Source: Chlorops oryzae (taxonomy: Eukaryota; Arthropoda; Insecta; Diptera; Chloropidae). Taken from it: a stretch of DNA of 64,000 nt. Below are positions 1-9,283 of this stretch, in pieces (within the stretch, counting starts at the first letter, position 1; each line of letters opens with the position of its first letter). The notes under the pieces were generated by a model. That model was not told where the DNA came from. It was given only the letters and a program-made list of their open reading frames with translations, and made no database searches. The stretch spans positions 57,422,605 through 57,486,604 of the forward strand of contig CM035807.1 in assembly GCA_020466095.1 (NCBI GenBank), in the 5' to 3' direction. The translations under genes were made by a program, and so were the position numbers.

Positions 1-741
1 TGTGTCATTCCGCATTCAACCTTCTTAAACGAAAGTCGTGTTTGTTTTCTTAAAATAAAACTATTAGAAAAAACATGATTTTTCAATTTTTTTGTGAAAT
101 AAACTGGCAGAAATCAAATTTTTTATATTTTGATTTGAAAGATAACCTGGCTAAAACTCAATGAAATTTTTGAATTTCATAAAAATAAAATGAAACAGAA
201 AATAAACGGATTTCAAACAACGAAAAGTGTCGGTGCTATTATTTTCACCGCAACTGTATGTCGTGAATGAAGTGGAAAAATGAGTTTGTGCGTTCGTGTG
301 TATACATACTACAACTGCAACCCGATCACTCTTTGCTCACAACGGGAACGGTGAACGGGCACAACAACAACAACAGAAAATCGGAAGCAAGCGTCGTAAG
401 CGAATTTCCATATACAAGGAAATTCGAGAATAACAACGATTGGGACATCTGTTTGGGTTTGGAATGCAAGTTGGCAAATTGAAGCAGAGAACAACAAACA
501 ACAAAACGATGACACGCGCAGGTCGGTGTAGAACTACGCAATAGTTCTAGAAGTTCAACCTGCGACTACGCAATATTCGCCTAGCATCGATTGAGAAACC
601 AAATATGCAGCATTGACACTTTTGTGTAATAAAAGCCGATGATCGAGAATGGGAAGGGGACACTTGTCGAGAACCACTTTGGGAGATCTCAACTCGAAGC
701 GCACGTACTCACCAATGGCAACGGCGATTAGAGCGTGGATC
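1..741. other. AT-rich stretch without a recognisable gene
   Basis: No open frame here resembles a known family; the short frames at 267-541 overlap on both strands and look like chance. The segment could be leader or LTR of the gypsy-like remnant that resumes after the Harbinger element at 3496, because joining 744 to 3496 across that element leaves continuous non-Harbinger sequence. I could not identify an LTR boundary. Confidence 0.4.
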
Positions 742-912
742 TTACAGCCGGTTTCACCAAAAAATTTTATCGGAACTTAAATTAAAATTAATTTTAATTT
801 AATTTTTTATTTAAATTGAAATTTAATTATTTTGAGTTTCGCCAAGATTTGAATTTCACTCATGGAAAAGTGGCAGCACTTGCGAAATCAGATGATTTAT
901 TTAAAATTGAAC

Positions 913-1938
913 ATGGAGGGAAATGTGCGAACAAAGAATTTTTCGGAAGAGGAAATAGGAATTTTACTTAATTTAATGAAGAGGTAAAAGGGTGTCTTGG
1001 AAAATAAAAGAACGGGACAAGTAAGACCTGGCATGAAAAGGCATGGGATATTGTCGCGGAGGAGTTCAACGCGTTATGTCCAAGAATGAGCAAATCAGCA
1101 AAGGTTTTGTGAACCAAATATTGCAATCTCAAAGCCGATATGAAGAAACGCAGCGCGGAGCATAAAAAACATTTGTATGGAACAGGAGGTGGTCCTCCAA
1201 AGAAGCAGCTACTGAAGAGTATGATAACATCTCAAAAGAGCTTATGCCAGAGAAACAAATACAAGGCATGCAATCCTGCTATGACAGCGATGCCTTAGAA
1301 GGATTTTTGAAATTCGACAGTGTTCTGAGTTCGACTAAATCTAAGCAGCAAGACTCTTCGAAATACACCCATGTTCTGGATAGCCCGAAGCCTAAAAACG
1401 AAGGTAGTGCATGATATTTATCAAAATTTCAATAGACTCAAACATTTTGTTCGCAGTATATGAATCTATAGACATTAGTATTCTGCTTGATTCACCTGAG
1501 CATCAAAGCTTAGAGAAAACATTGCACGAAAGCCCCAAAATGGATATAAATCTACGCGAAGGTAAATCTATAATTTTTATATAATATAATTAATAAAGCA
1601 TATGTTAATTTACTCCAGGCATTGACGTTGTTGAGACAGAATTTGAGCCTTGGGAGAAATATACACCAAGCCAACTGAAAGCCCCAGAACATAAAAAGTT
1701 AGTATGCAAGGAAGAGAAAAGCAAACAAACAAGCTGGTCTAAGCTTGCAGAGGTGAAAGCAAAATGGTCACAGAAAAAAATGACACAAGAAATGGAATTT
1801 TCTTTTACGGAACATAAGTTGCGTGTTGCCCACATGAAAGAAATGCAAAACGCACAAATGGAACTGCAGCAAATGGAGAAGCAATTTATAAGAGAAAAGC
1901 ATGAAGTTGAAATGCAAATTCTACAAGCAAAAATATGA
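913..1938 (+). pseudogene. Harbinger Myb/SANT-like DNA-binding protein, broken
   Basis: From the ATG at 913 the frame encodes a Myb/SANT-like domain resembling those beside animal Harbinger nucleases (…FSEEEIGILLNLMKR…; later KTWHEKAWDIVAEEFNAL and a GTGGGPPKK tail near 1180). A TAA at 985-987 and further stops near 1110 interrupt the domain. Two intron-like gaps follow (GT at about 1403 to AG at 1457; GTAAATC at about 1561 to CTCCAG at 1618). The last exon (1753-1938) is Glu/Lys/Met-rich and likely a coiled coil. In this superfamily the Myb-like protein helps recruit the nuclease to the element ends (family knowledge). The stops make it a pseudogene. Confidence 0.6.
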
Positions 1939-2135
1939 TCTCAAATTTTATAGCCCGATTGTAAATATTCCCGGGGAATTCACTTTCCACGCGCGTAAAA
2001 CTTTTTTGTTGTTCCCCAGGAATATTAAGAATAGGGGTATTATCCCACAGTCAGTTAAACATATTACAAACCACAGCATATTCGCAATTAATACGAAGTG
2101 AACTATGGTTATTGGTTGCACGAGACCGATATATT

Positions 2136-3402
2136 TTAAGTTTTTTTTACAAAACATGGAAATATGGTTAATTTTCTTAGTTTGTTATTTATTTTTAGTT
2201 TTTGTAATAAAAAAGAGACTACAATTTCAAAATGGTTTCGAATTATTTCCAACCTGCTTTCATTATCTCTCTGAGCTGATATTCGAACTGGAGGCTCAGT
2301 AATCTCGGAATTTATAATTTGATTTAATTGTTCACTGTCAATTGGTGGTGCGGTAGTATCGTTATTTTTGTTACATATATTATGCAATACTGCAGTGGCG
2401 ATGATTATGCGATCGACTTGACTTATATTCAAACGTATTCCCAAAGAAAGTATTGAAATCGACGTTTCCATACACCGTACTTTCGCTCAACACAGTTTCT
2501 CGTGCGTATCTGTGATTCATTGTATACAGCCTCAGGTGGATTAGACACCTTTAGCAATGAAGTCATTATCCACCGATTGCACGGGTACCCGCTGTCGGCA
2601 ACAACTACAGCATTCCCGAACTCCCCTGCTTCAAACTTACTAAATATTCGCGAGTTTCTTAAAATTAATGCGTCATGCGATGATCCTGGCCAACGTGCGA
2701 CAATGTCCAAAATGTTCAGGCGACTGTCGCAAAGCGTTTGAACGTTAATCTAGAAAAAACCTTTGCGGTTTCTAAAAAGTTCTGCGTCGTCACCACCTTA
2801 AATTTTAAGTTTTTGGGGAAGTTTGTGGCTGAAACTCACAACATACTAACCTGGGGACTAAATTTTCACATGTGTGCAGTCCATAGCTGCAAGCACCGGA
2901 GTAAACTTCGCTATCTTGTAAAATTCTACTTGAATATTTCTTTGTTCTTCAATTTCCGAAGGAATATTAATAAATCTGTCTCTTAAAAGCGCAATATAAT
3001 GGCAAACTCTTCTTATTACCCGGCACGTTGTACTTTTGGATACGCCACTTAGGTCACCACCAGTTCTTTGCATGTATCCCGTGGCCAAGAAACCCAACGT
3101 CAACAAAAACATTGCCTCGGGGGACATCGCGTCGTTCCTACAATGGCAACAGACTATTTAAGTATTCCTTTCTATTTATTGACATAAATATGTTATAACT
3201 TATTCGTTTTGTGCTTTATTTTGTCTCGTATAAGCTCCAGAACAATCCAAGCAGTTTGCTTTGTTAGGCGAAATCTGTATCGAAAATCGACTTCATCAAA
3301 GTGGGTGAAGAAATTTCTTCGCTCCCTAAATATGCGTGGACGCCGATTTATTAAAACATTTATAACGACCTCATAAGCAGCATCACTTTCACCCGAATCC
3401 AT
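2136..3402 (-). pseudogene. Harbinger (HARBI1-like) DDE transposase, broken
   Basis: Four minus-strand pieces line up as one transposase: 3402-3193 (N-terminal helical region, FRYRFRLTKQTAW), 3127-2858 (HTH-like GVSKSTTCRVIRRVC, then first catalytic Asp in AAMDCTHVKI), 2710-2429 (RWPGSSHDALILRNS, second Asp in VVADSGYP, then Glu in NCVERKYGVWKRRF) and 2471-2136 (C-terminal ATAVLHNIC). The gap 3128-3207 looks like an intron (GTTATAAC…TTGTAG on the minus strand), as does one of about 50 bp near 2810-2858. Stops follow the first Asp motif and lie in the next exon, and there is a one-base shift near 2450. The catalytic motifs are visible but the gene cannot make a full protein. Confidence 0.75.
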
Positions 3403-3554
3403 TTTTTCTTATTTCGACTTGTATATTTTATTTGAATCCTTTGAATTCTTTGCGTCAGCTGTTTTCAACACGAAAACAGAGCACCAAGGCTCTTAGAGAA
3501 AGGAAAGAGTAAGTAAAATGATTAAAAGCACAAATCCAAAAATTAAAACAGGAA

Positions 3555-4440
3555 TTGAAAACATATACGGCTTCACCGACTCCAAGCCCAACCACATATA
3601 ACAAAATCTCAATTCCTTCGCCCCCAGCACCCCATTCAGATACACATAACAAAAATCAAAAGAAACCAAGTAGTAAAACTTCAAGCTCCCTAACATTATT
3701 AGAAGAAATAAATACCAAGCTTGTGCAGAAAACAAATACTAATAAGAAGACTCTAACAGCTTCAGCGGCTTTAAACAGTGAAATAATTATTACACATCCA
3801 ACCCCCACGCTGACAAAAGTACCCACAATAACAGTGACAATGGCAAATTGCCCTCCAGCAGACGAGGTCATGAAAAAGATCGTTAGTTTAGTGCCATGTT
3901 TTTCAGGTCAAGACCACCCAGAATTAAGCTCCGACGTGGACAAATTTTTAGTTGGGTTAGAATTACTAAGAAGCATAACACAGAGTGTTGATGAACAAGA
4001 CATAATAAAATGCATAAGACAGAGACTTTCGGGATCAGCATACATAAAAACGAGTCAAAAAATGTTTAACAGTGTAGAAGACCTTGGTAATTTTATTAGG
4101 AAAAATTTCTTAAAACAGAAGTTTAGAAACAATTAGATTTGAAATAGAAAGTGCAGTTAAAAATTGAAATGAAAAAGTATCATCATTTGGGGAAAGGATA
4201 GAGTCCTTACTGAAGGAGGCCGAAAATTTAATTAGAGGAACGTGGAATGCATCTGAGGCAGTATCCACACTTAGCGAATATCAGAAATTGGCCAAAAATA
4301 AATTTATTTTTGGAGTATTTTTGGATCTTTATGCGGAAAACAGAAAAGTGTATGAAAATTTTTCATAAGCCTCTATACCTCAGACAATTCTCTGTTCTTT
4401 TTGCAATGCTAAAGGTCACACTAGGGATATCTGCCAGCAG
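3555..4440 (+). pseudogene. gypsy-like retrotransposon gag remnant
   Basis: The open frame 3555-4136 encodes a Ser/Thr/Pro-rich N-terminus and then a gag-like capsid region (CFSGQDHPELSSDVDKFLVGL … IRQRLSGSAY), resembling gag of 17.6/297-type errantiviruses. The reading continues in shifted, interrupted frames to a CCHC zinc knuckle at 4393-4434 (CSFCNAKGHTRDIC). Gag forms the particle and the knuckle binds RNA (family knowledge). The protein is broken by a stop at 4134-4136 and at least one frame change. Just after the knuckle the sequence passes directly into reverse transcriptase, so protease and the start of RT are deleted. Confidence 0.6.
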
Positions 4441-4942
4441 AGGAGAAACACTCCCTACTGACGGGAAAAATAAATGGCGATTGGTGGTCGATTTTCGGCA
4501 ACTGAATGACGTAACCATCAAGCAGGTATTTCCTATACCCCGCATTGATGAGATTCTCGACCAACTCGTTTGCAGCCGGTATTTCACAACGCTAGACCTG
4601 GCAAGCGGATACCATCAAGTGCTTGTGAACGAAAAAGACATAGAAAAAACAGCATTTAGCACTGGAATAGGACATTACGTGTTCGTAAGAATGCCATTCG
4701 GACTCTCCGTAGCTCCGGCAACCTTTCAAAGAATTATGAATAATGTTCTGACCGGCTTGCAATGCGTCGATTGTTTTGCTTATTTGGACGAAATAGTCAT
4801 TTAGTCATTAAGGCTACGTAAAATACTGTAAGCCCTTAGAAGCAGCCAATTGAAAATACAAACGGAAAAATGCCAATTCTAAAGGAAGGAAGTGGTCTAT
4901 TTGTGTCACAACTGTTCCGCCCAAGGCGTACTGCCGGACCCA
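4441..4942 (+). pseudogene. gypsy-type reverse transcriptase fragment
   Basis: Codes for a Ty3/gypsy RT palm: DGKNKWRLVVDFRQLN, LDLASGYHQV (first catalytic Asp), FVRMPFGLSVAPATFQRIMN, then a YLDE motif at about 4783-4794 where active enzymes have YLDD. A stop follows at 4802-4804. Thumb-like sequence continues in other frames (QTEKCQF, KEVVYLCH, GVLPDPS) to about 4942, where it ends abruptly at the next segment. RNase H and integrase are absent. This is an internally deleted, dead copy; the gag upstream probably belongs to the same element, but that is inference. Confidence 0.75.
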
Positions 4943-4944
4943 AG

Positions 4945-5410
4945 TGTAGTTATTGTTGTATGTATCATTATGTACGTCATTATACGTTAATCACATATGT
5001 TACTTCATACTATTTTACGTAACTGATATTACCAACTATTCTCACACACCTAGTTAATAGTTAAGATTAATTATACATATCCACTGCATTTCACTGGTTA
5101 CAATTCTATTGGCAACACTGTAATTTCATATGTTCAAACTATATTAAAACGTCAAAATGAAAAAGAAGAAAAAGAGACAGAATAAAAGCGATCATCGAAC
5201 GCGAACAACGTGAGTTTCATTCCGCTATCCTCATTCCTGCTAAAATTTTTCAGAAGCGCGATATTGCAAAAATAAATTTTTTTTTTCTAAAAACCCAAAA
5301 CGCCTTTAAACTAAAATAATTTCTAAACGCGTAGATTTCAAGTCGAAAATTATAAATAAATCGTATAACACTGAAGTAAAATAAAATTGATATTCTTTAT
5401 TTCATTTCGC
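4945..5410 (+). other. possible LTR or leader of a second gypsy element
   Basis: AT-rich noncoding sequence starting TGTAGTTATTG, which abruptly replaces the RT remnant and leads into a gag-like start codon at 5411. Position and the TG start suggest a 5' LTR plus leader. No matching second LTR exists in the window, so the call is tentative. Confidence 0.3.
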
Positions 5411-5806
5411 TATGAGTAACGTTAACGGTCAATTTACCGTTTTACAATTGCGAGAGTGGCTTCTCAGGCTGGGACAGTCCACATCTGGAACAAAGGATGC
5501 ACTGCTATAACGGCTGAACAGCATTCCAGTGGAGCAGCGAGGAGCTCCTCCAACGTTGAATCATCTAGAGGCTGGTGCAATGAGTCTTGGATACACCACC
5601 CGGAGATATCATCGTTGAATTGGAGGAGGAATACAACAACAACGATACAGAAAATACCGCAAGCAACATCGTTTCAAATGAAGTCAACGAAAAAAACAAC
5701 AACGATCGAAACGAAGTGAGTAGCAACGGCAGTTCAGACAACAACAACAACAACGATAGAAACAAAGTGAGCACCAACGGCAGTGTAAACAACAACAACA
5801 ACGAAT
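5411..5806 (+). pseudogene. 5' fragment of a SAP-domain gypsy gag, broken
   Basis: From the ATG at 5411 the frame reads a SAP-like helix-extended-loop-helix (FTVLQLREWLLRLGQSTSGT, DALL, RLNSIP), a domain seen at the N-terminus of some insect gypsy-group gags. A TAA at 5507-5509 stops it and the frame changes near 5600. The remainder (to 5806) is acidic then Asn-rich (repeated NNNND blocks), typical of the low-complexity linker in such gags. Everything downstream of the linker is missing: the next bases begin an unrelated tandem repeat. Confidence 0.5.
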
Positions 5807-5809
5807 GAA

Positions 5810-6305
5810 GTTTCTCACGCTTGTGTGTAAACCTATTGCAGCTGCATATTAGATCAAAGGAGAATGTAGCTTATCGGTTGAATGGGAACGCGGTGGGTAA
5901 CGAATTCCAATAAGAAGATTTTCATTGGATTGAATGGAAATAGATAGGTCACATTGTGATTTGAAAAATGTCGTAAATTTAGGCTCTAAATGGGTGCAAG
6001 AAGATATTGTTTGTTGGATTGGTCATGTGTTTTTTTTTTTATCATTAAAAGGTTGTTGACACGGTGCATGAGCATGCCCTTGATTGGCTTTTATTACAGG
6101 TTTCTCACGCTTGTGTGCAGCTGCATATTAGATCAAAGGAGAATGTAGCTTATCGGTTGAATGAGAACGCGGTGGGTAACAAATTCCAATAAGAAGATTT
6201 TCATTGGATTGAATGGAAATAGATTGGTCACATTGTGATTTGAAAAATGTCATAAATTTTAGCTTTTATTACAGGTTTCTCACGCTTGTGTGTAAACCTA
6301 TTGCT
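5810..6305. repeat. tandem repeat, two full units and a partial third
   Basis: A unit of about 170 bp beginning GTTTCTCACGCTTGTGTG starts at 5810 and again at 6100, and its first ~30 bp recur at 6275. The two long units are nearly identical except for a short deletion in the second. Units two and three are each preceded by CTTTTATTACAG, giving a 3'-splice-site-like sequence at the unit border. About 120 bp of unrelated sequence (5980-6099) separates the first two units. Confidence 0.8.
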
Positions 6306-6337
6306 GCTGTTTATCAGCTGCTTAGTGGATTGAAATG

Positions 6338-6397
6338 TATAAATAGATGATTCAAAATTTGATATAAAAAGATGAAAATTTTCAGTTCAAATTCAGA
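6338..6397 (+). promoter_or_regulatory. candidate TATA/initiator promoter
   Basis: TATAAATAG lies at 6338 and TATAAAAA at 6363. A TTCAGA initiator-like site has its A at 6395, 32 bp from the second TATA box, the spacing usual for insect core promoters. The gene start at 6450 follows 55 bp later. Motif match and position only. Confidence 0.45.
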
Positions 6398-6449
6398 AAG
6401 TTTTTAACATTCTAAAAGGTCACTTCTACTTACTGCTAAACAAACCATA

Positions 6450-6941
6450 ATGACAGGAAGAAAGAACATTTTCTTGATGAAGACTTCGACAACTTCAGCA
6501 ACAACTACAGCAACACAGGACTTTGGTGTAAACCGATTTAATCAAAGCGGAAAGAAGAGGATAAACAAAGCATTTATCTCAATCAAGCGGCTTGTGTTTG
6601 GAGAAATTTACGACATTAAATCGATCAAAAGGATAAATACTAAATTTGGACAAAAAGTTGGAGTGGAGCTGGATGATAACATTTTAATTTTACCACCGGG
6701 ATACAACGAAGAGCTAAGAGACAAGGATCTGTCTAAAATAAACGAAGCTTCATATGTTATCTGGAAAACTGGAACACCATGCAATTATGCTGTGCAAATG
6801 CGAGAAGAAGCAAAGGAGTCTCATGATGATGATGATGATGATGATCATGATGAAATACCAAACGCCCAACCAATGCCCACAATGGATAGCAAAGAGGATT
6901 TAATTATAAGTAATGTTTTGCTTTGTAATGGTAATAAATAG
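6450..6941 (+). CDS. small protein of mobile-element type, possibly ssDNA-binding
   Basis: An intact 163-codon frame. After a Thr/Ser-rich N-terminus it has the block FGEIYDIKSIKRINTKFGQKVGVELDDNILILPPGY, then DKDLSKINEASYVIWKTG, then an Asp/His-rich tail (poly-Asp at about 6825-6846). The strand-rich, OB-like pattern resembles small uncharacterised proteins that I associate with insect Polinton-like elements, where a single-stranded-DNA-binding role has been thought plausible; I cannot name a family. It is convergent with the Maverick-type gene ending at 7392 and has a promoter-like sequence upstream, so it may be part of that Maverick. AATAAA-like signals occur at 6935 and beyond. Confidence 0.5.
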   Translation: MTGRKNIFLMKTSTTSATTTATQDFGVNRFNQSGKKRINKAFISIKRLVFGEIYDIKSIKRINTKFGQKVGVELDDNILILPPGYNEELRDKDLSKINEASYVIWKTGTPCNYAVQMREEAKESHDDDDDDDHDEIPNAQPMPTMDSKEDLIISNVLLCNGNK

Positions 6942-7391
6942 TTTCATTAAAGTATTTTTTTAAGTTGAGCATATGAGAAAAATAATAAATAAAAAAATTA
7001 ATAGAAAAAATAAAAAAGTTGCTTATTTGTTCTCCTTGTTCAAAGTTATAAAGGAAAAAACTGTTGAACATTTTTCACATGTAATATGATTGTAATAATA
7101 TTCTCCCAAAAAAACTATCTCCCCATTTTCTAGCAAGAGCCAAATGGGTTCTCCACTCTGTTAAATACACATGATGATCCTATGTAACCTTCGACCTTTT
7201 AAGTTTGATCTGCAGGCACAAACGCTTTTGCACAATATTAAATTGTCCGAAAAAATCCATAGCTTCCTATGATTTAAAAAAAAAAAAAAAAAAAAAAACC
7301 AATTATAATATCAAAAGAAAAAATAATATATTGTTTTTTATTTGGGTTTTATTTGTTTATTTTTGTTAAGGTTTTAAAGAATAACAAAAAA
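6942..7391. other. AT-rich gap between convergent genes
   Basis: No gene seen. It holds the probable poly(A) region of the 6450 gene (AATAAA near 6935 and 6985), an A-run of about 24 bases at 7275-7299, and T-rich sequence before the stop codon of the minus-strand gene at 7392. Confidence 0.5.
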
Positions 7392-7405
7392 TTAAAGCAA
7401 CTTAT

Positions 7406-8036
7406 TGTTCAAAGTTGCTGTCGCGCCGCGTAAACGCCGACTAATGCACGGCGAAAATTAATTACTCATTACTTCACAGAAAGAACGAACGAACTCGGCT
7501 CTTCCGCGAATATAGCGACAGCGAGTGACACTAACGAAAAAAGCGAATTTCGATCGACACGTTTGCGACCGGGCTCCCGGAAAATCAATTCAAATCAAAC
7601 AAATTGTTAAATTAAAAGAAAAAGACAAAAAAAAATATTCTCTAAAACTAAGTACGGCAAGAAGCCGCAGCGCTCGAATTTTCTACGTATCAATTTATAA
7701 GTGTCTTTTTTTTCAATCCTTTTATTATACCGGCAAGAAGCCTAACCTTTTTTTTGTTCGATATCTAAACGCGATGACGCATCGCGCAATTACATATAAG
7801 TTACAAGTGCATTTTTTTTTCCAATCTTATATTACAACGGCAAGAAGCCGAACTTTCTTTGTTTAATATCTAAACGCGAAGACGCGTCGTGCCATTTCCA
7901 CAATCCACCACATCGCGCCTCCTTCATCCCATCTCATTGAATTGGATCAAACCGATTTCACCGTCTCCCGAAGAGCTAAAGGTACGTGCCACTTTTATTG
8001 TTATCTCTACCTCCCTCGACGAGGGTGAACTGTAAA
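7406..8036 (+). repeat. BEL-1 5' LTR
   Basis: Begins TGTTCAAAGTTG and ends …GAACTGTAAA; its 3' partner ends …GAACTGTACA. Contains three spaced copies of an ACGGCAAGAAGCC-like motif (7649, 7730 and 7837 regions), present in both LTRs. Confidence 0.93.
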
Positions 8037-8038
8037 TT

Positions 8039-8056
8039 TGGCGATCCTGCCAGGAG
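8039..8056 (+). other. BEL-1 primer-binding site
   Basis: TGGCGATCCTGCCAGG starts 3 bp after the LTR, the place and TGG start expected for a site complementary to a tRNA 3' end. I did not identify the tRNA. Confidence 0.65.
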
Positions 8057-9283
8057 TCTGGAATCAGACTCTGGTGGACCATTTTTCAGAGGAAGGGTTG
8101 GGAAAGATCAGTCCACGCCGGCCACGTGCAGGGGAATTTGAGTGCCCTTCAGATGTCATTCCCGCACTACAAAACCACAAGTACATAATCACGCGCCAAG
8201 CTGGTGGACCGATCTTTTTCCCCCTCCCTCCTCTAAGCTAGCATTCGCGCGTACCTGAATGCTAGTTCGAAGAACAAAAAGAGCAACCAAAAAGAACAAA
8301 TTTGGCTGCGAAAATTGAGCAACAACAACAACAAGCGACCGGCGCCAAACCGTCTGTTTGCCATTGCGACGTTTCGTCGCTGAGTCTAGTAGACAGCGAG
8401 ACACTCGATCAGTGAGCAGTAGTTGTTGTTGTTGGCTGTTGCATTCGGTGCTTTGACTAAGACAAGTCGTATATAATCATTTCATACACACACGGACGTA
8501 CATACTTACGTGTTCGCTGGACGCAATAAAGGGTTGATTGCGTTGAGCATCGAAGAGACAAACAAGCGACGAGACATACATGCATACCTAAGCTCGAAGT
8601 CAGCTTGCTTTGGTCGATTCTAGTGGTTTATTTTTGCCGTTGACGAAGATTCGCTATTCGTGTTGCGTTTAATCTTTAATAAATATTTGCTACTTGTGTT
8701 TTATTTTAATTGGGGTTGCAGGTGAGGTGTTGCGAATAAAGGAGGTCTTGCTTTATTCCGATACGCTACGACCGGCATTGGTCGTTCTTATTATGGTTTG
8801 TGCGATTTAATTTATATTTATAATTTCTCAAAGAATTACGTTGAAGACGACAAGTATTTCTCCAACCTTTTCTGCTAGTACGCTCCAACCAGCACTGGTC
8901 GCATCGGTGTCCCTGCTGATTATTATTCTCCCCGTTTGGTTTATGGAATTCAATTAGAGTCGAAAATAATTGATAAACCAATTCCCGCAAATACGCTACA
9001 CACAGCAGTGGTCGCCTACTTCACGCCGAGCAAACCTGTAAGTACTCCAATATTCACCGAGCCTTATCGCAATTCTTGGAGGCGCTACAACCGGCATTGG
9101 TCGCCCCTATCCATCGAAAATACAATTTTACGGGATTTCAGAAAATTTATATCGCAACGCAGGAATATTGAATATTCGCTGCCACGGTTGCATATTAGTC
9201 AATAAATAAATAAATAATCCTGTGTGGTCAGGCGATTTCCCAGCCACATTTTTTCCCGTTTTCGTTAAATTAATTCCGTTATA
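8057..9283 (+). other. BEL-1 long leader with splice-like sites
   Basis: About 1.25 kb lie between the primer-binding site and the gag ATG. There is no convincing gene. The leader contains TTGCAG followed by GTGAGG at about 8718-8729 and a perfect donor-like CCTGTAAGT with GT at 9038. It also holds the four-copy motif listed separately. A spliced RNA from 9038 to an acceptor near 15857 would expose the 3' accessory ORF; this is inference. Confidence 0.5.
8763..9103 (+). repeat. four spaced copies of a 22 bp hairpin-like motif
   Basis: Copies at 8763-8784, 8880-8901, 8993-9014 and 9082-9103 share the pattern rCGCTmCxACC-GCA-TGGTCG. Each keeps both arms of a small stem (ACC…GGT), including paired changes such as ACCAG/CTGGT in copy two. 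Spacing is 117, 113 and 89 bp. They lie in the RNA leader just before gag, where retroelements often place packaging or dimerisation structures; that role is inference. Confidence 0.7.

Larger units (their letters stand above)
745..3492. mobile_element. PIF/Harbinger DNA transposon relic
   Basis: The segment carries the two genes typical of PIF/Harbinger elements in divergent/convergent layout: a Myb/SANT-like protein on the plus strand (913-1938) and a HARBI1-like DDE nuclease on the minus strand (2136-3402). It is bounded by TTA at 742-744 and TTA at 3493-3495, the 3 bp target duplication of the superfamily. The ends (CAGCCGGTTTCACC at the left; GAGCCTTGGTG reading inward from the right) match only weakly as inverted repeats, so the outer limits are less sure than the family. 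Both genes contain stops, so the copy is inactive. Confidence 0.65.

Noticed and set aside
309..541. Short minus-strand frames near the left end
   Set aside because: They overlap a plus-strand frame of equal length, show no domain and look like chance open frames.
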